A DNA stretch of 64,000 nucleotides from Vibrio atypicus (lineage in GTDB: Bacteria > Pseudomonadota > Gammaproteobacteria > Enterobacterales > Vibrionaceae), in assembly GCF_009811315.1 (NCBI RefSeq), contig NZ_BLID01000001.1, positions 967,704 through 1,031,703 on the forward strand, written 5' to 3'. Within the stretch, counting starts at the first letter, position 1, and each line of letters begins with the position of its first letter. Positions 7,076-14,289 of this stretch are shown one piece after another. The position numbers and the translations under genes were made by a program. The notes below the pieces were generated by a model, which had not been told where the DNA came from, made no database searches, and saw only the letters and a program-made list of their open reading frames with translations.

Positions 7076-8539
7076 ATGACGCCGATAGATATAGGCGATT
7101 TATCTTTGAGCAACAATAAAGGTACGCTTCAAGAGCAACTCTTTCATGCTATTCGAGGGAAAATCGTCGCCGGTTTATGGCCGCTGGGTGGTAAGTTGCC
7201 CTCGACAAGAAAGTTGGCGAGTGAACTGTCACTTAGCCGCAACACCGTTATTGGGGCCTATGAACAGCTCGTTACTGAAGGGTACTTAGAAAGTCGACAA
7301 GGTTCTGGTTTCTATGTTTCGGTGGAGCTTCCCGAGCATTATCTAAGCTCGTCTAATCTTACCTTAGAAGACCGTTTCGACTCTGACCCAGTTGAAACCT
7401 CTGCATTTCATCTAAATAAGAGTTTTGCTCCCGGAGTGCCAGATCTTGCTCAATTTCCTATGGAAAAGTGGCAGCGCATGTTACTTAGGCATATGGGGCG
7501 GACATCGCTACTGGGGAACCAAAATGTCCAGGGAAGTATGGCATTAAGAAGTGCTTTGGCGGGGTATCTAGCATCAAGCAGGAGCGTAAGCTGTTCACCA
7601 CAGCGGATCATCATTACTTCAGGTGCGCAGCAAGCCTTGTTTATTGCATTGAATGCTATCTTGACTCGTGATGACACTGTCTTGATGGAGCAGCCTGGTT
7701 ATGCGCAAATGAGCAAAATCATCAATCTACAAGGATTTAAGTTCGCTCCTTTAACTGTGAGAGAAAAGTTTGGTATTGATCTTCAGCAGGCGATGAACAG
7801 CAATGCTAAGGCGATGTATATAACACCAAGTAACCAATATCCAATGGGGACTACGCTGACGACTGAGCAACGATTGAACTTAATCGAGTGGGCAGCAGAG
7901 AACAAGCGTTGGATTATTGAAGATGATTATGACAGTGAATTTCAGTTTGCACATCGACCGTATACCAGCTTACAAGGACTGGCGAATGAGATTGGCTTTG
8001 ATCAGCAAGTTATCTACGTAGGCTCTTTCAGTAAAGTGATGTTCAACGGCCTACGCTTGGGGTATTTGGTGGTACCAGAAACTTTGCTTGAGTCTTGTTT
8101 GGCCATTAAGGACGCGACCAGTGGAGATTCGCCAACGCACACGCAAGAAGCTTTGACCGACTTTATTCGTGAGGGGGATTTATTACGCCACATTAGAAAA
8201 ATGCGCCGTCTCTATAAGCAAAAGCACCAGCGGATGACGGAGGCAATATGTGAGCATTTTGCTGATAGGGTCGAAGTGATCAGCCAACCAGCGGGTCTGC
8301 ACATTACGCTTAAGTGGCAAGGGCGTGTGGATGAAGACCAGTGGGTCGAAAAGGCCCTGCAAAGTGGTATCGTAATGCGTGCAATGAATTACTACGAAAA
8401 TAACCCAGAGACTTATGAGTCTCAAAATCAGCGTGGATGGGGAAGTGTCGTATTGGGCTTTGGAAACGTGGAACTGGAAAAGATCGAGCCAAATATCTGC
8501 AAGATCGCTGAGATATTTGACTCGTTAATGTCTCAATGA
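7076..8539 (+). CDS. MocR-family regulator (GntR wHTH fused to aminotransferase-like domain)
   Basis: About 487 residues. A GntR winged helix lies near residues 10-80 (ARKLASELSLSRNTV equivalent: TRKLASELSLSRNTV). It is followed by a fold-type I aminotransferase domain with the EDDYDSEFQF motif and the PLP-lysine context GSFSKVMFNGLRLGY. Such proteins use PLP as effector cofactor and usually regulate a divergently encoded gene, here the split-barrel protein. An in-frame ATG at 7064 is also possible, but it would place a candidate operator half-site inside the gene. It is likely PdxR-like in mode, though the regulated pathway is unproven. Confidence 0.88.
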   Translation: MTPIDIGDLSLSNNKGTLQEQLFHAIRGKIVAGLWPLGGKLPSTRKLASELSLSRNTVIGAYEQLVTEGYLESRQGSGFYVSVELPEHYLSSSNLTLEDRFDSDPVETSAFHLNKSFAPGVPDLAQFPMEKWQRMLLRHMGRTSLLGNQNVQGSMALRSALAGYLASSRSVSCSPQRIIITSGAQQALFIALNAILTRDDTVLMEQPGYAQMSKIINLQGFKFAPLTVREKFGIDLQQAMNSNAKAMYITPSNQYPMGTTLTTEQRLNLIEWAAENKRWIIEDDYDSEFQFAHRPYTSLQGLANEIGFDQQVIYVGSFSKVMFNGLRLGYLVVPETLLESCLAIKDATSGDSPTHTQEALTDFIREGDLLRHIRKMRRLYKQKHQRMTEAICEHFADRVEVISQPAGLHITLKWQGRVDEDQWVEKALQSGIVMRAMNYYENNPETYESQNQRGWGSVVLGFGNVELEKIEPNICKIAEIFDSLMSQ

Positions 8540-8549
8540 GGTGTAAGTT

Positions 8550-9809
8550 TTATTCAGGGCTTGGCTGCTTTATGCCACGAAACTTTTCCCACGGAAAGCT
8601 GAGCAAGGCAAAGACGGTGACTGCATAAAGCATAGACCAGCCGAGACAGACGAATACTGCGGTACACAAAATTAGAGATACGGCGGCCAAATGTTTGCCA
8701 AACCCAATCAAGAGTTTATAAGCCGCTAACATCGCCAGTAAATAGACCAGAACAAATATGCCATTAGCCAGCTTCAAAAAGAACTCGAGATCGAGGCCAG
8801 ATAACTCGCCGCCAATGCAAGAGACAAGCAGCACCAACCCTACAGCAATTGTCGCGTTGGCAGGCACGCCTTTAATGGAAACTCGAGCTAGTGCGCTGTT
8901 CGGGCGATATTCTCTCGCTTGAGCCCAAACCATACGTGACAGGCTCTGAGTGTATAAGTTAACGCTCGCGAAACAGGCGGCAAAACCCAAGCCGCTAATG
9001 AGAAGTTTGAATTGACTGCCGAACAGTTGTTCTGACAACCAAGGAATAGAAGCACTGTCAAAACTCGGTGCGCCATAGGCTTCGAACTTCAGGATAACGA
9101 CAGAGCAAGCCCAGTAGGTTGCACCTGCAATAAAACAGCCGATCAAGATGGCTATTGGGAAATCGCGCTGAGGGTTTTTAAACTCTTCGCCCATGTGAGC
9201 AAAGGCTTCAATACCGACAAAGCACCAGAACATCACCCCTAATGCAGCGCCGATACTCCAGATGGACTCTGAGGTGACTGCTGGCATGTGGATATCATTG
9301 CTTTGCACATCACCTTGCCACCAAAATGCGGCCACGAGGGAAAAGATGCTGAGAGCGATGACAGTTTGTAGCCGACCAGAAGATTTTGTGCCGGCAAGGT
9401 TTACCATGACCAGCAGCCCAACTGTCAATATTTGTGCGAGCATTGACGAATTAAGAGACTCTGGTAATAGTTGTTGTAAAAAGCCCGCCGCTAAAGCAAC
9501 CGCAGCGGGAACGCCTACAGGAATGACGCTAACAAATAACCATGCAACGCTCTTTTCCAAACGCTTATCGAAAGCTTTACGAACAAAGTAAGCCGTTCCT
9601 CCAGCATTTGGGTAGCGCTTACCCAGTTGAGCAAAGGTGAGAGCAACAGGACAAATTGCGATAAACAAAATCACCCATGCCCATAGTGAAAAATGACCTG
9701 CAATACCAGCGACGATTGCGGGTACCATAAATAGGCCTGTTCCGAGCAGAGTCGTGGACAGTTGCCCGATCCCTGATATTAAGGTGATTTCTTTTTTTAA
9801 CTCGCTCAT
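8550..9809 (-). CDS. YjeH-like amino-acid exporter (APC superfamily)
   Basis: About 419 residues with roughly 12 membrane segments. The N-terminus (ISGIGQLSTTLLGTGLFMVPA) and the stretch LFVSVIPVGVPAAVALAAGF closely resemble YjeH, the exporter of methionine and branched-chain amino acids. The ATG at 9809 has GGAGGAG six bases upstream; an upstream in-frame TTG at 9830 lacks this. The gene ends 11 bases from the convergent MocR gene. It is divergent from an Lrp-type regulator, which probably controls it. Confidence 0.85.
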   Translation of the reverse strand: MSELKKEITLISGIGQLSTTLLGTGLFMVPAIVAGIAGHFSLWAWVILFIAICPVALTFAQLGKRYPNAGGTAYFVRKAFDKRLEKSVAWLFVSVIPVGVPAAVALAAGFLQQLLPESLNSSMLAQILTVGLLVMVNLAGTKSSGRLQTVIALSIFSLVAAFWWQGDVQSNDIHMPAVTSESIWSIGAALGVMFWCFVGIEAFAHMGEEFKNPQRDFPIAILIGCFIAGATYWACSVVILKFEAYGAPSFDSASIPWLSEQLFGSQFKLLISGLGFAACFASVNLYTQSLSRMVWAQAREYRPNSALARVSIKGVPANATIAVGLVLLVSCIGGELSGLDLEFFLKLANGIFVLVYLLAMLAAYKLLIGFGKHLAAVSLILCTAVFVCLGWSMLYAVTVFALLSFPWEKFRGIKQPSPE

Positions 9810-9894
9810 GACTTCTCCTCCCTTAGACAACCATTACAGCTTAATGAATTGCGCTCGATGAGGCAGCCATCAATTCGTCGTAGATAAACGTCAC

Positions 9895-9925
9895 TTTGAC
9901 GGAATTTTTCGACGAAATAGTCAAA
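9895..9925. promoter_or_regulatory. Dyad operator candidate between yjeH-like and lrp-like genes
   Basis: TTTGAC (9895-9900) and GTCAAA (9920-9925) form an outer inverted repeat around an inner 11-base palindrome TTTCGACGAAA (9907-9917). The spacing and AT-rich content suit an Lrp/AsnC-type dimer site in the divergent promoter region. Confidence 0.45.
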
Positions 9926-9990
9926 TTGATAACTTTAATGAGGAACCTATTTGTGTCACATTACCTGTAATCAACAGGATAAGTTGGGTG

Positions 9991-10449
9991 ATGAAAAATA
10001 GGAATATGGATAAATTTGACCTTCAAATCGTAGAAATACTTAAGCAAAACGCAAGAGCATCAGTCAGTGATATCGCCCGTCATGTCAATTTGTCACGCTC
10101 GGCAGTGACTGCCCGAATACAAAAGCTGGAGAATGACAAAGTGATTCTTGGCTACCATGCTCAGGTGGCACAGGAAGATTCCCAGGCGGTCGTTCAAGCG
10201 TATCTCGCCTTAAAGTTTGATATGTCGTCAACCACTCAGTATTGCGAAACGTATGCGCAGCGCATCTATAAAATTGATGGTGTTAAGTGGTGTCATGCGA
10301 TCAGTGGAGAAACAGACATGATGTTGTTTGTAGAAGCGCCAAGCATGCAAAAGCTGAATCAAATTCGGGATGAGCTACAAACCATTCCTGAGCTGAGGCA
10401 TCTGATGACTCATACCGTGCTTACAGAGTTTTTCAACACGAGCTACTGA
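9991..10449 (+). CDS. Lrp/AsnC-family transcriptional regulator
   Basis: About 152 residues. An N-terminal helix-turn-helix (ARASVSDIARHVNLSRSAVTARIQKLE) is followed by the RAM ligand-binding domain (about residues 65-150). The length is standard for the family, whose members sense amino acids as octamers or dimers. Starts at 9988 (GTG), 9991 (ATG) and 10006 (ATG, giving MDKFDLQIVEIL) are all possible; AGGAT at 9976-9980 favours the first two. Its position opposite a YjeH-type exporter suggests it switches on amino-acid efflux when its ligand is abundant. Confidence 0.88.
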   Translation: MKNRNMDKFDLQIVEILKQNARASVSDIARHVNLSRSAVTARIQKLENDKVILGYHAQVAQEDSQAVVQAYLALKFDMSSTTQYCETYAQRIYKIDGVKWCHAISGETDMMLFVEAPSMQKLNQIRDELQTIPELRHLMTHTVLTEFFNTSY

Positions 10450-10465
10450 TACGATAAATAAAACT

Positions 10466-11389
10466 ATGGCACTGGAAAACATTAACTTAAACCTGCTTCG
10501 CTCATTACATGTCTTGTTAGATGAATGCCATGTAAGCCGGGCGGCGGAGCGATTGCATTTAACTCAGTCGGCGGTGAGTCGTCAGTTAGCTCAACTTCGA
10601 GAGTTATGTGCAGACCCGCTATTGGTGCGTGATGGTAATCAGCTGTTGCCAACACCTAAAGCCTTGTCGATGCAAAGTAAGTTAACTGAATTGTTGGGTG
10701 AGTTTGATGCTTTGTTAAGTGATAAGCCGTTTGACCCAAAAACTTGGCAACAAGAGTTTGTTATTGCGTCAAGTGATTATGTCGCGCAATACATCTTGCC
10801 TGAAGTGGTGTCCAAAACGGTGGATCAAGCGCCTAAAGTCGATATTGCGTTTCGACTTTGGCAGCCAAATTTTCTACCTCAGATCAATGAACTGGGAATT
10901 CATTTGGCGTCGAGTATGTTACCTGAGCCGCCGAAACACCTTAGTAGTGTTAAAATCGGTGAGGACAAACCCGTTTGCTTAATGCGCCAGCAGCACCCGT
11001 TGGCTTCTAAGAGCTTTTTGAGTTGTGAGAGCTTAGTGAAATACCCGCACCTTAAAGTTACAGGCGGGGGAGATAAAGACAGTCATGCTGATATTGCGCT
11101 TCGCCAGCTAGGCTTTCAACGTAGGATTGCACTTAAAGTCCCGTTCTTCTCTGCGGCAATAAACGCGCTACAGTCTAGCGATTATTTGATGATTGTGCCT
11201 GAACACATCGCGAGAAACTTATCGAGTGATTTCAACCTGACTTATCAGAATTTACCTTTTGAAGTTCAATCTCACCTCTACTGGTTGATGTGGCACCCCA
11301 AATACGATTTGGATAAAGCGCATCAATGGATGCGAGAAAATCTACTCTCAGTGATGAAAACCAGTCGTTATTCAATAGGTATGATTTAG
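10466..11389 (+). CDS. LysR-family transcriptional regulator
   Basis: A 307-residue protein with the LysR N-terminal winged helix (LLRSLHVLLDECHVSRAAERLHLTQSAVSRQLAQLRE, residues about 9-45) and a two-lobe periplasmic-binding-like effector domain. It follows the Lrp-type gene after a 16-base gap on the same strand and may be co-transcribed with it. A LysE-family exporter starts about 90 bases further on, so that exporter is a reasonable target. The effector is unknown. Confidence 0.87.
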   Translation: MALENINLNLLRSLHVLLDECHVSRAAERLHLTQSAVSRQLAQLRELCADPLLVRDGNQLLPTPKALSMQSKLTELLGEFDALLSDKPFDPKTWQQEFVIASSDYVAQYILPEVVSKTVDQAPKVDIAFRLWQPNFLPQINELGIHLASSMLPEPPKHLSSVKIGEDKPVCLMRQQHPLASKSFLSCESLVKYPHLKVTGGGDKDSHADIALRQLGFQRRIALKVPFFSAAINALQSSDYLMIVPEHIARNLSSDFNLTYQNLPFEVQSHLYWLMWHPKYDLDKAHQWMRENLLSVMKTSRYSIGMI

Positions 11390-11477
11390 AATCATAGTCG
11401 CTATCATTAACTTCGATTTCTAATCATGCTTGGGCTGTTTTACTCTTTCCTCATAATTTCTTGAATTGGAATACACA

Positions 11478-12092
11478 ATGACTATCACGGTGTGGTTCTC
11501 GCTTTTTACCATCTGCTTACTAGGTGCCATGTCACCGGGTCCAAGTTTGGCGATTGTGGCTAAACATAGTTTGGCGGGCGGGCGTTTAAATGGTTTGGTC
11601 ACCGCTTGGGCTCATGCTTTTGGTATTGGGGTTTATGCCTTTGTTACGCTGATTGGCTTGGCCGTTGTTCTGCAGCAATCGCCATTTCTGTTTAAAGCCA
11701 TTAGTTACGCAGGTGCCGCTTATCTTGCTTATTTGGGTTATAACGCCATTCGCTCAAAAGGCGGTGTTGCAGCGAAGTTAGAGTCAGGTGAGCAGACCTC
11801 TCTGTTTCAATCGGCAAAAGAGGGGCTGTTGATTTCATTACTTAGCCCGAAAATAGCGCTGTTTTTTATCGCTTTGTTCAGTCAGTTTGTTGCCGTCGGT
11901 GATAGTCATTCAGCCAAGGCATTGATTGTTGCGACCCCACTGATTGTGGACGGTTTATGGTATACCTTAATTACCTTTTTACTTTCTAGCCCAAAAATCA
12001 TAGATAAAATACGCTCGAGAGCTCAATTGATTGACCAACTTTCCGGTGTGGTGTTAATACTGCTTGCTATTCGAGTGGTGGTTGCAGTTTAA
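11478..12092 (+). CDS. LysE-family amino-acid exporter
   Basis: About 204 residues with six predicted membrane helices and the conserved early motif GAMSPGPSLAIV that marks the LysE/RhtB translocator family. These proteins export amino acids such as lysine, threonine or homoserine from the cytoplasm. I use the ATG at 11478 with GGAA about nine bases upstream, rather than the TTG at 11466. Its substrate is not predictable from sequence. Confidence 0.88.
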   Translation: MTITVWFSLFTICLLGAMSPGPSLAIVAKHSLAGGRLNGLVTAWAHAFGIGVYAFVTLIGLAVVLQQSPFLFKAISYAGAAYLAYLGYNAIRSKGGVAAKLESGEQTSLFQSAKEGLLISLLSPKIALFFIALFSQFVAVGDSHSAKALIVATPLIVDGLWYTLITFLLSSPKIIDKIRSRAQLIDQLSGVVLILLAIRVVVAV

Positions 12093-12151
12093 TCACGATA
12101 TAGGTTTAACATGAATTAGGTCAATAGACCCAAGAAAGGTAGAGAAATCAG

Positions 12152-12550
12152 ATGCAAGCAGAAGTTAAATGGGTCGAAGAGTTTAAGTTTTTAGGTCAAT
12201 CTCAATCAGGTCACTCTGTTGTAATGGATGGTAACGGTGGTGCGACTGCGCCAAGCCCAATGGAAATGGTTCTGATGGCTGCAGGTGGTTGTAGCTCCGT
12301 GGACGTAGTCGATGGATTGAAAGAAGCGGGTCAAGCGGTGACAGCTTGTACGGCCAAACTAACAACTGAGCGTCGTGAGACAGCGCCACGTATTTTTACT
12401 CAAGTTAACATTCACTTTGAAGTCTCTGGCGATAACCTAAATCCTGAAGTCGTTGCACAAGTTGCCGCTGATTCTTTAGAGAAGTACTGCTCAGTTTGTT
12501 TGATGTTAGGCCAAGGTGTGGAAATGACACACAGTTGGGAAATCCTCTAA
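12152..12550 (+). CDS. OsmC-family protein (YhfA-like)
   Basis: A 132-residue protein with both cysteines of the OsmC/Ohr fold: one in AAGGCSSVDVV (about residue 50) and one in LEKYCSVCLMLG (about residue 112). OsmC-fold proteins reduce organic hydroperoxides with paired cysteines; the YhfA branch has no firm function. A good ribosome site (AGGTAGAGA) precedes the ATG. It stands alone between two exporters and ends at a strong terminator. Confidence 0.85.
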   Translation: MQAEVKWVEEFKFLGQSQSGHSVVMDGNGGATAPSPMEMVLMAAGGCSSVDVVDGLKEAGQAVTACTAKLTTERRETAPRIFTQVNIHFEVSGDNLNPEVVAQVAADSLEKYCSVCLMLGQGVEMTHSWEIL

Positions 12551-12573
12551 CAAACGCTCGTAGAAACACCATA

Positions 12574-12600
12574 AAGCCGAGCGAGATGCTCGGCTTTTTT
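12574..12600 (+). terminator. Terminator after the OsmC-like gene
   Basis: AAGCCGAGC and GCTCGGCTT form a nine-base-pair stem with loop GAGAT, followed by a T run. The next gene begins only 17 bases later, so its promoter must overlap or precede this hairpin unless read-through occurs. Confidence 0.9.
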
Positions 12601-12616
12601 ATATAAGAAAATCGAT

Positions 12617-13501
12617 ATGATTCAAACACACAAATTTACGCTTGCTGGGATCGCTGCCATATTACTTTGGAGCAGTGTCATGGGTGTCGCTCGTGCAGTG
12701 ACAGAAATGCTTGGTCCTGTAGGAGGAGCGGCGTCAATCTATACGGTCGCGGCACTGTTTCTTGTTGCGGTGATGGGAGTACCCAAACTTCGGAACTATT
12801 CATTGCGTTATGTTTTGCTGGGGGGCGGGCTGTTTGTTGCCTACGAAATCTGTTTAGCGTTAGCGCTTGCGATGGCGAATGATCGTCAACAAGCGATAGA
12901 GATGTTGGTGATCAATTATCTTTGGCCCGCACTAACTGTACTTCTAGCAGTGTTGGTTAGTGGCAAGAAAACCAACGTTTTGGTTTACCCGAGTATTGCG
13001 TTAGCGTTTTTTGGTGTCGCTTGGAGTATCAGTGGTGAGCAGGGGCTTTCAGTAGAGCAGATAGCCGCCAATGTAGCCACTAATCCAGTGACTTATGCCA
13101 TGGCATTAACCGGGGCATTCTTGTGGGCGATTTACTGCAATTTGACTAAACGAATCTCAAATGGTCAGAACGCAATTACACTGTTTTTTATTATGACGGC
13201 TATTTCACTCTGGATTAAATATGCCTTTAGTGGCGAAAGTGGCATGACGATTAACCTAGAGTCGGGTGGGCTACTGCTGGTGGCTGGCGTATTCATGGGC
13301 AGTGGATATGCTTTGTGGAACTACGCCATTATTGGTGGAAACATGGTTCTGTTAGCGACGCTATCCTATTTCACACCTGTACTTTCGACCATCATTTCAT
13401 CGGTAATTTTGGGAATCGCTCTGACACACACTTTCCTGCAAGGGGTGGTGATGGTCACTATAGGCTCATTGATGTGTTGGCTCGTCACACGAGAAAAGTA
13501 G
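12617..13501 (+). CDS. yddG: YddG-like aromatic amino-acid exporter (DMT/EamA family)
   Basis: A 294-residue protein with ten hydrophobic segments. The stretches LGPVGGAASIYT, AYEICLALALA and QQAIEMLVINYLWPALT line up well with E. coli YddG, which exports aromatic and other amino acids and methyl viologen. It is the third amino-acid exporter type in this 5-kb stretch. It ends one base before the stop of the convergent L,D-transpeptidase gene, with no terminator between them. Confidence 0.87.
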   Translation: MIQTHKFTLAGIAAILLWSSVMGVARAVTEMLGPVGGAASIYTVAALFLVAVMGVPKLRNYSLRYVLLGGGLFVAYEICLALALAMANDRQQAIEMLVINYLWPALTVLLAVLVSGKKTNVLVYPSIALAFFGVAWSISGEQGLSVEQIAANVATNPVTYAMALTGAFLWAIYCNLTKRISNGQNAITLFFIMTAISLWIKYAFSGESGMTINLESGGLLLVAGVFMGSGYALWNYAIIGGNMVLLATLSYFTPVLSTIISSVILGIALTHTFLQGVVMVTIGSLMCWLVTREK

Positions 13502-13502
13502 G

Positions 13503-13988
13503 TTACCAATAAATCTCTATTGGTGTACCGATGTCTACTAGGTTGAGTAATTCGTCCATCTCTTGGTTGGTGATTGCAATACAACCATCCGTCCAGTCGA
13601 AACTTTGCACGAAGTTGGCTGGGCGGGTTTCATTGTTTTTTAAACCGTGAATTTTGATATCACCGCCAGGATCGAGGTTGTAGCGACGAGCATGCGTCCG
13701 GTCACGTAGGTTCGGGTAACTAATGTGAATGGAACGATAGAATTGCGAATCTTCCATAATGAAATCTAGGTAGTAGCGTCCTTCGGGGGTTCTTTGATCC
13801 CCTTCTTGGGTTTTGTGCCCTTTTGGTGAGTTACCTAGCGCTACACGGTATTCGCGAACGACATGGTTACCTTCCATTAGATACATACGTCGTTTCGACT
13901 TATCGACTTTCACCAAATCAACAGAAGCGAAACTCAAGCTCGGTACGCTGAATACTAATGCTAATAGCAACAATAACTTACCTTTCAA
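13503..13988 (-). CDS. periplasmic L,D-transpeptidase (YkuD) family protein
   Basis: About 161 residues. A signal peptide (KGKLLLLLALVFSVPSLSFA) precedes a compact YkuD domain with the catalytic histidine in DIKIHGLKNN and the catalytic cysteine in the WTDGCIAITNQEMDEL motif. The family cross-links peptidoglycan or attaches or removes lipoprotein at diaminopimelate. The most plausible start is TTG at 13988, which has GGAGAG five bases upstream; a GTG at 14000 is the alternative. There is no LysM or other wall-binding domain. Confidence 0.83.
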   Translation of the reverse strand: MKGKLLLLLALVFSVPSLSFASVDLVKVDKSKRRMYLMEGNHVVREYRVALGNSPKGHKTQEGDQRTPEGRYYLDFIMEDSQFYRSIHISYPNLRDRTHARRYNLDPGGDIKIHGLKNNETRPANFVQSFDWTDGCIAITNQEMDELLNLVDIGTPIEIYW

Positions 13989-14289
13989 ACTGCTCTCCAC
14001 GTTTTGAGTTTTTCACCTTTCTGTTTGAGTCATACCATTGTACCTGATTCTTTGAAACAAGCTGAAACTTTCCAATGACTCGTGTTTTCATGCCAAGAGT
14101 TGAATAGCGCAAAAATGAAAAAATTGGAAATAAGATCATAAAAATGTAAGAAGTATCATATCTAGGAAACTTGCCAATAGCTAAATGCGAGGCACTTAAC
14201 ATAGAAGATTTAATATCATTTGATTGCATAAGGGTAACTGTTACTTTTTTAATCGAAAAAAGATAATAAAAAAGGTCCAGGCTAGGATT

